Shown piece by piece: positions 33,982 through 42,183 of a DNA stretch of 64,000 bases (within the stretch, counting starts at the first letter, position 1; every line of letters begins with the position of its first letter). The translations under genes and the position numbers were made by a program. The stretch is from Pseudomonadota bacterium. Lineage in GTDB: Bacteria; Pseudomonadota; Gammaproteobacteria; Burkholderiales; Gallionellaceae. The DNA is taken from contig JAJXVB010000004.1 in NCBI GenBank assembly GCA_021782365.1, positions 124,001 to 188,000 on the forward strand, written 5' to 3'. Under the pieces are notes generated by a model, which saw only the letters and a program-made list of their open reading frames with translations, did no database searches and had not been told where the DNA came from.

Positions 33982-34704
33982 TCAGCCGGTTCTGCGGCGC
34001 AACGCCAGGGCAAGCGCGCCTATCGCAAAGAGCGCTACAGTGCCGGGCTCAGGAACGGTGCGTACAATATTGCAGCCGGGGGCTGTGCCAAATCCGATCA
34101 TCACGTCGGATACGGTCGAAGTCGCAAGCAGACCTGCAGCCTTTATCGTGAATGTCGCCTGGTTCTGGATGTAGGGATTGTGCGAAGAATTGTCATAGAT
34201 CGAGCTGTTCACCATGGAATAGTTTCCGTTCGAATCTGCCGGACCTATGATGGTCTGATCAGGCTGCCCTCCGCCGTTGAGATCATTGAAGTAGACCTTC
34301 GATCCCGCCTGCCCAGCGCTCCAGTGTTCTGCAGAAGTACCTTTCGTGCCGAGTGCAACGTTATTGAGCGTACCTGCAGAAGTCACTCCACTCGTGCCTA
34401 TGTCTATCAGATTCCCTGAAAGCGTGACTGCAGCCCCGCTCAGACTGAGGATGGATTGTCCATTGTTGACGGTGAAGAATAGCGAACTGATGTCTTGTCC
34501 TACGCTCTTGATGTTGGGCTCAAGGTTGATCAATGTGACGATCATCTGACCTGCAGAAACATCAAAAGTGGCTTTGCCGCTGACAGAAACTCCGCCTGTC
34601 GTGGTGCTCCCTGTAGAATAAGAATAGAATTTCGCAAAGGCAGAAGGCGTCGCAGCCAGCAACGCCAGAATCATCATGCCATTTCGAATAAGCTTCCCGT
34701 CCAT
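33982..34704 (-). CDS. PEP-CTERM sorting-domain protein
   Basis: This 240-residue protein has a signal peptide (MMILALLAATPSAFA), a Ser/Thr/Gly/Asn-rich secreted region without a known domain, and a C-terminal PEP-CTERM tripartite tail: VPEPGT, a hydrophobic stretch ALFAIGALALAL, and RRR. Such tails are cut by exosortase. It is a substrate of the system whose polysaccharide genes surround it. The exosortase gene itself is not in this window. Confidence 0.93.
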   Translation of the reverse strand: MDGKLIRNGMMILALLAATPSAFAKFYSYSTGSTTTGGVSVSGKATFDVSAGQMIVTLINLEPNIKSVGQDISSLFFTVNNGQSILSLSGAAVTLSGNLIDIGTSGVTSAGTLNNVALGTKGTSAEHWSAGQAGSKVYFNDLNGGGQPDQTIIGPADSNGNYSMVNSSIYDNSSHNPYIQNQATFTIKAAGLLATSTVSDVMIGFGTAPGCNIVRTVPEPGTVALFAIGALALALRRRTG

Positions 34705-34925
34705 TTTTACACTTGCCGCCCTGAGTGAATCCTTAACAGAATATAAGCAAAATCTGTACCAGGAAAAAATTATTGATTGCTATTCATGCAATTACGAAAA
34801 TCAGCACCTGAAAAACGCTTCCGCCAGACAGTCGAGTGTAAAATTTTCCGACAAACCGTCATGAAGCAACCCGCGCCCCATACAGGCAGGCTATAATCGC
34901 CGCCGATTTACCAACTGGAGTAGGC

Positions 34926-35177
34926 ATGGCGAATTTTGACGAAGTCAGGACGATTTTAGGCAACTCTTTGCAGCTTGGCAACAGAATACAGACAATGACG
35001 CGGGAAACGCACCTTTTGGGCAGCCTGCCCGAACTGGATTCGATGGCGGTGGTCAACCTGATCTCGGCGCTCGAGGAGCATTTCGGATTTGTCGTGGACG
35101 ATGATGAAATCAGCGCGGAGGTTTTTGCAACGCTGGGCAGTCTTGAAGACTTCGTGACGCAGAAATTGTCCTCATGA
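34926..35177 (+). CDS. Acyl carrier protein, exosortase-associated
   Basis: This 83-residue ACP has phosphopantetheine attachment at S39 in ELDSMAVV. It differs from the housekeeping AcpP (47092-47325) and starts a plus-strand group ACP-hydrolase 2-hydrolase 1 with 4-base overlaps, a group known from XrtA loci. It probably carries a precursor or amino-acyl group for the pathway that includes the PLP decarboxylase. An ACCAACTGGAG site precedes the ATG. Confidence 0.93.
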   Translation: MANFDEVRTILGNSLQLGNRIQTMTRETHLLGSLPELDSMAVVNLISALEEHFGFVVDDDEISAEVFATLGSLEDFVTQKLSS

Positions 35178-35986
35178 GCCCATTCCGGCCTTTTTTCCTG
35201 CAAACCGAAACTGGCCGGCGCTTACTCATACATCATCCCAGCACTGCCGCCTGCAAGGGCCTGGTCCTCTATGTTCATCCCTTCGCAGAGGAAATGAACA
35301 AGAGCCGCCGCATGGTCGCCATGCAGGCAAGAGCCCTGGCGGAAATCGGCTATTCCGTGCTGCAAGTCGACCTCTGCGGCTGCGGCGACAGCGAAGGCGA
35401 CTTCAGGGACGCCCGATGGGAAATCTGGAAACAGGACCTGAGGATGAGCCTTGAATGGCTAAGAAAACAGCATGACCTGCCTGTCACGCTTTGGGGGCTG
35501 AGGCTGGGCGCGCTTCTGGCGCTCGATTTCGCAAGCGATGCGGATTTCCCGCTCGAAAAAATGGTTCTCTGGCAACCCGTGCACAGCGGCGAAGCCCATC
35601 TTGCGCAATTCTTGCGGCTGCGCCTTGCAAACGCGATGATCACCGGAAAGGCGAAGACAGGCCTGCAGGATCTGAAACGCGAGCTGGCATCCGCCGGCAC
35701 GCTCGAAATCGCAGGCTATGAATTGCCTCACGAGCTAGCCGAATCATTGAGCCGCATGAAACTGGAAGAGCTCGGCAAACCCGGCATTCCCCATCACTGG
35801 CTGGAAACCATGCCGGATGCAAGCGCCGATATCTCGCCCGCATCGGGCCGGATTGTAAGCGCATGGGAAAGCCGCGGCATTCCGGTCCAGGTTCACAAGG
35901 CGCAGGGCGAGCCCTTCTGGTCCACCCAGGAGATCACCGATTGCCCCGATCTCGTCGTTCAGACGACACGGATATTTTCCTCATGA
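35174..35986 (+). CDS. Alpha/beta hydrolase-fold protein, exosortase A-associated (hydrolase 2)
   Basis: The 270-residue protein has the hydrolase-fold pattern LYVHPFAEEMNKSRRM and GCGDSEGDF, but the nucleophile elbow reads WGLRLG (108-112), so the usual Ser is Arg110. A conventional esterase reaction is therefore unlikely unless another residue serves. It overlaps the ACP gene by 4 bases and the next hydrolase gene by 4 bases. Similar proteins accompany exosortase A loci; function unknown. Confidence 0.9.
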   Translation: MSPFRPFFLQTETGRRLLIHHPSTAACKGLVLYVHPFAEEMNKSRRMVAMQARALAEIGYSVLQVDLCGCGDSEGDFRDARWEIWKQDLRMSLEWLRKQHDLPVTLWGLRLGALLALDFASDADFPLEKMVLWQPVHSGEAHLAQFLRLRLANAMITGKAKTGLQDLKRELASAGTLEIAGYELPHELAESLSRMKLEELGKPGIPHHWLETMPDASADISPASGRIVSAWESRGIPVQVHKAQGEPFWSTQEITDCPDLVVQTTRIFSS

Positions 35987-36819
35987 CGGCATACACGGAA
36001 ACCGCGTTTACGTTCGAATGCGAAGGAAACAGCCTCGCAGCGATTCTGGCGATGCCCGAAAATCCTTCCTCGCAGGGCGTGCTCGTCATCGTCGGCGGGC
36101 CGCAATACAGGGCAGGCAGCCACAGGCAGTTCACGCTGCTTTCGAGAGACCTTGCAAAAGCAGGCATCCCCTGCATGCGCTTCGACTACCGCGGCATGGG
36201 GGACAGCGAGGGAAGGCTGCGCATATTCGACGAAGTGGAAATGGACATAAGTTCGGCAGTGGACGCCTATTTCGCGAACTGCCCTGGGCTTGAAAGGATC
36301 GTACTCTGGGGGCTATGCGATGCGGCTTCGGCAGCGATCTTCCATGCGCATCGCGATTCAAGAGTGAACGGCCTGGTGCTGCTCAATCCGTGGGTCAGGA
36401 CCCAACAGGGAGAGGCAAAGACCAGGCTCAAGCATTACTACCTTTCGAGGCTGGCCAATCCCGAGATGTGGCGCAAGCTGATTTCCGGAAAGTTCGATTT
36501 TGCAGATTCGACAAGAGGCTTCTTTGGTTCGGTTTCCAAGGCGAAGCAGAAAGCACCCGAAAGCGATCAGCCTCTTCCGGAGAAAATGCGCATCGGCCTT
36601 GAAAAGTTCAGTGGCAAGGTTCTCCTGATCCTGAGCGGGAACGATCTCGTCGCGCGCGAATTCGAGGATGCAGTCGGGGGATCCGGCGCGTGGCAGTCCC
36701 TTCTCGGATCCCCTAAATTCTCCCGCAGGGATTTGCCCGATGCGGACCACACTTTTTCTTCCAGAGCATGGCGGGATCAGGTGAGCGAATGGACAAGCGA
36801 GTGGGTAGAAAAAATCTAG
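35983..36819 (+). CDS. Alpha/beta hydrolase, exosortase A-associated (hydrolase 1)
   Basis: From ATG 35983 (the frame upstream is not coding) the protein has 278 residues. VIVGGPQYRAGSHRQF is the oxyanion region, and the nucleophile elbow is WGLCDAAS, so the nucleophile would be Cys112. The catalytic acid and His are likely in GNDLVAREFED and DADHTFSS. It belongs to the hydrolase-1 family of exosortase A loci, translated together with the ACP and hydrolase 2. Confidence 0.92.
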   Translation: MTAYTETAFTFECEGNSLAAILAMPENPSSQGVLVIVGGPQYRAGSHRQFTLLSRDLAKAGIPCMRFDYRGMGDSEGRLRIFDEVEMDISSAVDAYFANCPGLERIVLWGLCDAASAAIFHAHRDSRVNGLVLLNPWVRTQQGEAKTRLKHYYLSRLANPEMWRKLISGKFDFADSTRGFFGSVSKAKQKAPESDQPLPEKMRIGLEKFSGKVLLILSGNDLVAREFEDAVGGSGAWQSLLGSPKFSRRDLPDADHTFSSRAWRDQVSEWTSEWVEKI

Positions 36820-38063
36820 TCGTGTTCGCCGCCAGATAGCAGATCCAGCCTTTTCGCGACCCAGGAGGTCGTCGTCGCCTGTACCAGTATCGTCACCAGG
36901 ATCGCGATGAAACAGACGGATGCAACGATCTCGGCTCCAGGCGCCTTGACTCCCAGAAGCATGCCGGAGAGCGCTCCCGGAATCACTCCTGTCTCGCGCG
37001 TCCAGCACATGAAGAGCAATTCCCTGAAGCTCCATCTGGCTCGTCTGTCCGGCAAGGCGCAAAGAAAAACCGTGCAAGGCCTGGCGACCAGCATGAAGAC
37101 CGCGACCACCGCGGCTCCCGCGTAAAGATACCGGTTCATCAGCGCAAAATTCACCTGGCTGCCGAGCAGGATGAAGATGAACATGCGCATGATCAGCGCC
37201 GTGGTCATCACGAAATCTTCGAGCTGGCGGTTTTCTGCCCTTGAGCGGGGAAAGCCCAAAGACTCGACATTGCCCAGCATGATGCCGAATACGAACACCG
37301 CCATGAAACCGCTGGAATGCATTCCGTCTGCCGCGATGTAGGCGCCGATCACGGCCATCAATGTGACCACAGGCGCGAATTCCTCGAGGAAGCCGAACCG
37401 CTCGTGCGAAATCAGCAACGCGGCCAGATAACCCAGAATTCCTCCTATCGCGATGCCGAATAGCGATTGTTTCAGCAGATCCGACATCGCATCACCAATG
37501 GAAAAATTCCCTGATCCCATCGCAATGCCCAGCACGGCGAAGGTGAGTATCGCGCCCATCGCATCGTTGAAGGCCGATTCGCTCATCACGGTCTGCGCGA
37601 TGCGCGGCCGTATCCTGACCTGCTTGAAGACCGGAACCAGGGTCGCGGGGTCTGTGGAGGAAAGGACGGCGCCCAGAAGCAGCGCGACAATGGGAGTCAC
37701 ATGCAGGAAATAATAGGCCGCCATCCCGGTGATTGCCGCCGTGATCAGCACCCCTATTGTCGCAAGCGACAGGATCGTGATCCACACTTTCTTCAGCACG
37801 CGCAGCCTGATCGATGCGCCGCCGTCAAAAAGAATGTAGCTCGAGCCGAAGATCAGGATAAGCTGGTTCACGCTGGACGTGGCGCTAATGTCCACAAGCC
37901 CCAGCACATCGGGGCCCGCAAGCATGCCAACCAGAAGAAATACCGCGACATCCGGCGCGCGAACAAACCTTGCCAGGAGGCTTGAAAGCGTACCCAGCCC
38001 TAATATGGCGCCAAACAGAAGCAGCATGTGTTTGGCCAATTCCAGCGCAGGAGAACTCTCCAT
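36816..38063 (-). CDS. Cation:proton antiporter (CPA1/NhaP type)
   Basis: This 415-residue membrane protein has about 11-12 segments. AVLSSTDPATLVPVFKQ and SESAFNDAMGAILTF are the conserved core motifs of CPA1 antiporters (the FND Asp is the ion-binding residue). It likely exchanges Na+ or K+ for H+ at the inner membrane. Its ATG directly follows the stop of the ManC-type gene, so it is in the same transcription unit. Its end overlaps the hydrolase 1 end by 4 bases, convergent. Confidence 0.92.
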   Translation of the reverse strand: MESSPALELAKHMLLLFGAILGLGTLSSLLARFVRAPDVAVFLLVGMLAGPDVLGLVDISATSSVNQLILIFGSSYILFDGGASIRLRVLKKVWITILSLATIGVLITAAITGMAAYYFLHVTPIVALLLGAVLSSTDPATLVPVFKQVRIRPRIAQTVMSESAFNDAMGAILTFAVLGIAMGSGNFSIGDAMSDLLKQSLFGIAIGGILGYLAALLISHERFGFLEEFAPVVTLMAVIGAYIAADGMHSSGFMAVFVFGIMLGNVESLGFPRSRAENRQLEDFVMTTALIMRMFIFILLGSQVNFALMNRYLYAGAAVVAVFMLVARPCTVFLCALPDRRARWSFRELLFMCWTRETGVIPGALSGMLLGVKAPGAEIVASVCFIAILVTILVQATTTSWVAKRLDLLSGGEHD

Positions 38064-39485
38064 CTAGCTTCGCCTGTAATCGTCCTCGAAGCGCACGATG
38101 TCGTCCTCGCCCAGATAGCTGCCCGACTGAACCTCTATCATGAAGAGAGGCAGCCTGCCCACGTTCTCGAGGCGATGCGTCTGGCCGATTGGGATATAGG
38201 TGGACTGGTTTTCATGCAGCAGCTCGACCCTGTCTCCGCAGGTGACCTTCGCGGTTCCCGACACGACTATCCAGTGTTCCGCCCTGTGATAGTGCATCTG
38301 CAATGAAAGCTTGGCGGCCGGCTTCACCATGATGCGCTTGACCTGGAAGCGCTCACCCATGTCTATGCCCTCGTAATAGCCCCAGGGCCTGTAGACGCGC
38401 CTGTGCACCAGATGCTCGGTGCGCTCAGCCTGCTTCAGATACTCCACCGCATGCTTCACATCCTGCGCCATGTCCTTGTGCATCACAAGAACCGCATCCG
38501 CCGTTTCGACCACCACGAGATCGCGCACCCCTATGGTGGCCACCATGCGGCTTTCCGCGCGCACATATGAACCATGCGTCTCCGCGATATACACATCGCC
38601 GCGAACAGAATTGCCGCGTGCATCCTGCTCGCTGACTTCGGCCAGGGAAGACCAAGAGCCGATATCGCTCCAGCCGATGTCTACACTGACCACGGCTGCA
38701 GACTTTGTGCGTTCCATCACCGCATAGTCTATGGACTCGGAGGGACAGGCCGCGAAATCGCTCTCATGCAACCTGCAGAAATCGAGATCGTGCGTGCTGT
38801 GCTGCCAGGCAAGCTCCGCCGCCTGATGGATGTCCGGCCGGTGAGACTCAAGCTCGGCAAGATAAACGGACGCCTTGAACACGAACATGCCGCTGTTCCA
38901 GAAAAATTTTCCGGATGCCAGAAATGCCTTCGCCGTTTCCGCATCCGGCTTTTCCACAAAGCGCGCGACCGAGAAGGAACCATCCTCTGCAAGAGCGCTT
39001 CCGCGTTCGATGTAGCCAAAACCCGTTGCGGGATTGTCCGGCTTGATGCCGAAGGTGACCAGCCTGTCCTGTTGTGCAAGCGCGCCCGCCTTTTCGATTG
39101 CACCGTGGAATCCTTCGACATCCCGGATCAGATGATCCGCAGCCATCACCAGAAGGATCGCATCCGCATCCTTGTCTACCGCCGCAAATGCGGCGACCGC
39201 AACCGCGGGCGCGGTATTCCTGCCGACTGGCTCCAGTATATGCAGCATGGGTTGCGCGCCGATCGCCTGCATCTGTTCGGCCGCCAGGAATCGGTGATCG
39301 TTGTTGCAGACCACAAGCGGCGCGCTCACGTTTGGCAAGCCCTTTAAGCGTAATACCGTTTCCTGAAAAAGGGTGCGCTCGGACACAAGCGGCAGAAACT
39401 GCTTAGGCAAGGCGGTGCGCGACAGCGGCCAAAGGCGCGTCCCCGAACCGCCTGACAGGATCACGGGATAGATGTTGGGCTGCAT
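38064..39485 (-). CDS. Mannose-1-phosphate guanylyltransferase/mannose-6-phosphate isomerase
   Basis: This is a bifunctional enzyme making GDP-mannose. The N-terminal nucleotidyltransferase has LSGGSGTRLWPLSR and FVEKPDAETA; the C-terminal cupin domain (about 370-473) has YRPWGYYEGID and QMHYHRAEHW. The length of 473 residues is typical of ManC/AlgA/XanB enzymes. It supplies mannose for the exopolysaccharide and is placed upstream of the antiporter with no gap between the genes. Confidence 0.96.
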   Translation of the reverse strand: MQPNIYPVILSGGSGTRLWPLSRTALPKQFLPLVSERTLFQETVLRLKGLPNVSAPLVVCNNDHRFLAAEQMQAIGAQPMLHILEPVGRNTAPAVAVAAFAAVDKDADAILLVMAADHLIRDVEGFHGAIEKAGALAQQDRLVTFGIKPDNPATGFGYIERGSALAEDGSFSVARFVEKPDAETAKAFLASGKFFWNSGMFVFKASVYLAELESHRPDIHQAAELAWQHSTHDLDFCRLHESDFAACPSESIDYAVMERTKSAAVVSVDIGWSDIGSWSSLAEVSEQDARGNSVRGDVYIAETHGSYVRAESRMVATIGVRDLVVVETADAVLVMHKDMAQDVKHAVEYLKQAERTEHLVHRRVYRPWGYYEGIDMGERFQVKRIMVKPAAKLSLQMHYHRAEHWIVVSGTAKVTCGDRVELLHENQSTYIPIGQTHRLENVGRLPLFMIEVQSGSYLGEDDIVRFEDDYRRS

Positions 39486-39793
39486 GGATTATTCCCTCGA
39501 ATCTGTGAAATTAAAAACACCTGAACATCGCGCCTACGTTCACGGCATCACCAGACTGCGCGCTCATGTAATCTGGCGTCCAGCGCCGGATATTAAACGG
39601 TTTGCAACCGCTTTCCAATGATTTAACAGACAATCAATTGCCGTGCTAGACCTAGTCAAAGAAAAATTTCCACACATGCCTCTCAACGACGAGGCGGAAC
39701 AGATGTTCCCGAAATCCTTCAGGCTATCAGGAAAAATGTGAAATTGACTTGCAAGCCAGAATGCCGATAAAGTGAAAATGAAGACTTACAAAA
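39486..39793. other. Intergenic, no convincing gene
   Basis: A promoter for the ManC-type gene should lie here, reading leftwards. One open stretch in the plus strand (about 39640-39741, encoding LVKEKFPHMPLNDEAEQMF) has no ATG of its own and may be a gene relic. Nothing else stands out. Confidence 0.4.
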
Positions 39794-39839
39794 GATTGCG
39801 CGCCAATGAAGCGAAAGAGAGCCTGTCAGGCGCGCAATC
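39794..39839 (-). terminator. Hairpin after the antitoxin-like gene
   Basis: GATTGCGCGCC (39794-39804) pairs perfectly with GGCGCGCAATC (39829-39839) over a 24-base loop. On the minus strand the stem is followed by TTTTG. It begins 5 bases after the stop of the gene at 39844. Confidence 0.6.
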
Positions 39840-39843
39840 AGTC

Positions 39844-40206
39844 TTACGCAGCTTTCTTATTCTTTGTTGCCGCCTTATCCGCAGACGCGGACTTTTCGGC
39901 TTTTCTTGCAGACTCGGCAGCCATATCGCGCAAAATCAATTTTTTTTCGGCCTCCACAAAACGATTCAATACTTGTTTAACGAGCGTTTGATAAGCCAGT
40001 CCATGCAGCGATGCAATGTTTTTCAGATCCTCAATCAGAGATTTCTGCAAACGAATGGATACCGCTTGCGTTCCAGCCGCCTCCAAAATGGTCTGCGCTT
40101 CCTCTCCGCCAACAACCCCAACATGCAACCCATCAGCGCCAAGATCTCGGTTCTCCCAGGCTTCATCAGTTGATTCGATTTTTTTAACGCCCGCTTTCAT
40201 ATTCAT
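39844..40206 (-). CDS. Probable antitoxin, ribbon-helix-helix type
   Basis: About 120 residues from ATG 40206 (GAGAGG upstream). The centre, QAVSIRLQKSLIEDLKNIA, followed by GLAYQTLVKQVLNRFV, is the ribbon-helix-helix pattern of CopG/BrnA-like antitoxins; the C-terminus is a lysine/alanine-rich tail. It lies 82 bases downstream of a small gene that looks like a toxin. Together they resemble BrnT/BrnA-type order (toxin first). Confidence 0.75.
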   Translation of the reverse strand: MNMKAGVKKIESTDEAWENRDLGADGLHVGVVGGEEAQTILEAAGTQAVSIRLQKSLIEDLKNIASLHGLAYQTLVKQVLNRFVEAEKKLILRDMAAESARKAEKSASADKAATKNKKAA

Positions 40207-40288
40207 CACATTCCTCTCCACCTCAATCTGGATTTACCATATGTTACGTATATACACATGAACAAGGCCATTTCAAATAGCCAGAAGC

Positions 40289-40579
40289 TTATTTATTCGC
40301 ACCAAACTTGTTATAAATCAACATTTCAGTTTCATTCGGCTGATAAGCGGTCCGTATATGCACGTCGCCTTCTCTTTTAATAAATACAACCTTCAATTGG
40401 CGCCCCGTGTCGGTTGTAGAAATAAACCACATTGTTGGCGGATCGGGCTTATGCTGCTCTCGATTGTCAATCAGAAACGTCCCATTTATGTTTGAAAAGC
40501 ACTGAATCACATCCTCTTCTGTAACACCGTGCTTTTGAGACAATTTTAAAATGACAGCGCTTGAAATTTTAATGCCCAT
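40289..40579 (-). CDS. Probable toxin partner, small conserved protein
   Basis: From ATG 40579 (AGAGGG upstream) the protein has 96 residues: MGIKISSAVILKLSQKHGVT, then TMWFISTTDTGRQLKVVF and a C-terminal IRTAYQPNETEMLIYNKFG. The pattern of strands ending in TAYxPNxxE is like small BrnT/RelE-type toxins and related uncharacterised proteins, but no catalytic residue can be named. GTATATAC-type palindromes are found upstream (40612-40617, 40647-40654) and before the antitoxin (40248-40257), possible operators. Confidence 0.65.
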   Translation of the reverse strand: MGIKISSAVILKLSQKHGVTEEDVIQCFSNINGTFLIDNREQHKPDPPTMWFISTTDTGRQLKVVFIKREGDVHIRTAYQPNETEMLIYNKFGANK

Positions 40580-40691
40580 AGACACAATCCCTCTGGGTTT
40601 TACAGCTAAAAGTATACACACAAATAATCACTTACTCAATAAATATGTATATACAAAATATACCCAACATAATCCCGAAAACAGCAGGCGC

Positions 40692-40719
40692 AAAAAACCC
40701 ATCCAGACAGGGATGGGTT
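40692..40719 (-). terminator. Rho-independent terminator of the tRNA operon
   Basis: AACCCATCC (40696-40704) pairs perfectly with GGATGGGTT (40711-40719) over a 6-base loop, and the minus strand continues as TTTTTT. It lies 240 bases downstream of tRNA-Leu. Confidence 0.75.
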
Positions 40720-40961
40720 GACGGAGGGGGGGAAGGCGGGTTAGAGCAAGGCTTCTTTCAGCGCCCTCAACCCATCCTTGTCAATCACATACAAATTGGG
40801 ATCTGGTTTGTGCGGACCCCCAAGTGTCCGGCTCAGCTGTTCACACCGGACGAGTATGACTTTAAGCAGCATCACGCTGCGTTATTTGCACTTGAAAGTT
40901 GAAACCACCCCTTGAATATCGATGCAAATTGGACTTTTCTGGACCACGCCGCACTGTTAAT

Positions 40962-41053
40962 TGGTGCCCGGAGCCGGGGTCGAACCGGCACGCTGGTTTT
41001 ACCCAAGCGACGGATTTTAAGTCCGTTGTGTCTACCAATTTCACCACCCGGGC
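40962..41053 (-). tRNA. tRNA-Leu (anticodon TAA)
   Basis: A full cloverleaf is readable on the minus strand: acceptor GCCCGGG/TCCGGGC, anticodon loop CTTAAAA between ACGGA and TCCGT, a long variable arm, T-loop GTTCGAC and encoded CCA. Last of four tRNA genes. Confidence 0.97.
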
Positions 41054-41060
41054 AGGCGTT

Positions 41061-41134
41061 TGGAGGTGCGTCCCAGAGTCGAACTGGGCTGACCGGATTT
41101 GCAATCCGGGGCATAACCGCTTTGCTAACGCACC
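41061..41134 (-). tRNA. tRNA-Cys (anticodon GCA)
   Basis: Minus strand, acceptor GGTGCGT/ACGCACC, anticodon loop TTGCAAA between CCGGA and TCCGG, T-loop GTTCGAC, U at position 73 and encoded CCA. Confidence 0.97.
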
Positions 41135-41172
41135 ATAAAAATAAGGGAAAGCCTGATGCTTTCCCTTGAATG

Positions 41173-41248
41173 TGGAGCGGGAAAAGAGTCTCGAACTCTC
41201 GACCTCAACCTTGGCAAGGTTGCGCTCTACCAACTGAGCTACTCCCGC
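41173..41248 (-). tRNA. tRNA-Gly (anticodon GCC), copy 1
   Basis: Minus strand, acceptor GCGGGAG/TTCCCGC, anticodon loop TTGCCAA between CAACC and GGTTG, T-loop GTTCGAG and encoded CCA. Nearly identical to the copy at 41288-41363. Confidence 0.97.
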
Positions 41249-41287
41249 ATTTGGAACATCGCATCGTTGACAGTATATCTGTTCAAC

Positions 41288-41363
41288 TGGAGCGGGAGAA
41301 GAGTCTCGAACTCTCGACCTCAACCTTGGCAAGGTTGCGCTCTACCAACTGAGCTACTCCCGC
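41288..41363 (-). tRNA. tRNA-Gly (anticodon GCC), copy 2
   Basis: Minus strand; differs from copy 1 at the acceptor end (CTCCCGC instead of TTCCCGC). It is the first gene of the cluster Gly-Gly-Cys-Leu, the same order as glyW-cysT-leuZ of E. coli with glycine duplicated. Confidence 0.97.
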
Positions 41364-41418
41364 ATTGCGAGCCGCGCATTATAGATTTTTCAGGATTTCT
41401 GTCAACATATTTTCGCAG

Positions 41419-42183
41419 CTACACACTGAACAGACGGGAGAAATTCGCACTCGTGGCCTCCCCGATCTCTGCAGAGCTGACACCTCGAAGCAGCGCGATC
41501 TCCTCGGCCACATGCTTCACATAGGCAGGCTGATTGACCTTCCCCCTGAAAGGCACGGGTGCGAGATAAGGGGAATCCGTTTCGATCAGCATGCGCTCAA
41601 GCGGCACGCGCCTTGCGACTTCTTTCAGCTCGAGCGCGCTCTTGAAGGTCACGATGCCCGAGAAGGAAATGTAGAACCCCATTTCCATCGCGGCCTTCGC
41701 AACTTCCCAGCTCTCGGTGAAGCAGTGCATCACGCCGCCTATCTCCCCGGCATTCTCTTCTTGCATGATGCGAAGGGTATCTTCACTCGCGCTTCGGGTG
41801 TGAATGATCAAGGGCTTCTTGCACTCTTTCGCCGCGCATATGTGGTTGCGAAATCTTGCTCGCTGCCATTCGAGATCACCCGTCAGCCTGTAATAGTCGA
41901 GCCCCGTCTCGCCGATCGCGATGATCCTGGGATGATTGGCAAGCTCGACCAGACGCTCCACAGTCGGCTCTTCGACCGCCTCGTAATCCGGATGCACGCC
42001 GACCGATGCATAGACATTGGGATGCGCGATTGCCAGCGCCAGCACTTCCGGAAAATCCTCCAGATTGACCGACACGCATAGCGCGCTCGTCACATCGTTC
42101 TGCTGCATTCTCTGCAGCACGCCTTCGATGTCGGTCGCAAGATCCTTGAAGTTGATGTGGCAATGTGAATCTATGAATGGCAT
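41419..42183 (-). CDS. TatD-family metal-dependent hydrolase
   Basis: This 254-residue TIM-barrel hydrolase has the first metal site DSHCHINF (H7, H9), then IGETGLDYY (the bridging Glu), IIHTRSA, HCFTES and ETDSPYLAP. Family members are 3'-5' deoxyribonucleases or RNA-end processors. Start ATG 42183 overlaps the end of holB by 13 bases; the longer frame adds MPARKT. The holB-tatD neighbourhood is common in proteobacteria. Confidence 0.94.
   Translation of the reverse strand: MPFIDSHCHINFKDLATDIEGVLQRMQQNDVTSALCVSVNLEDFPEVLALAIAHPNVYASVGVHPDYEAVEEPTVERLVELANHPRIIAIGETGLDYYRLTGDLEWQRARFRNHICAAKECKKPLIIHTRSASEDTLRIMQEENAGEIGGVMHCFTESWEVAKAAMEMGFYISFSGIVTFKSALELKEVARRVPLERMLIETDSPYLAPVPFRGKVNQPAYVKHVAEEIALLRGVSSAEIGEATSANFSRLFSV

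Noticed and set aside
40862..41332. Minus-strand frame across the tRNA cluster
   Set aside because: It reads through four clear tRNA genes.
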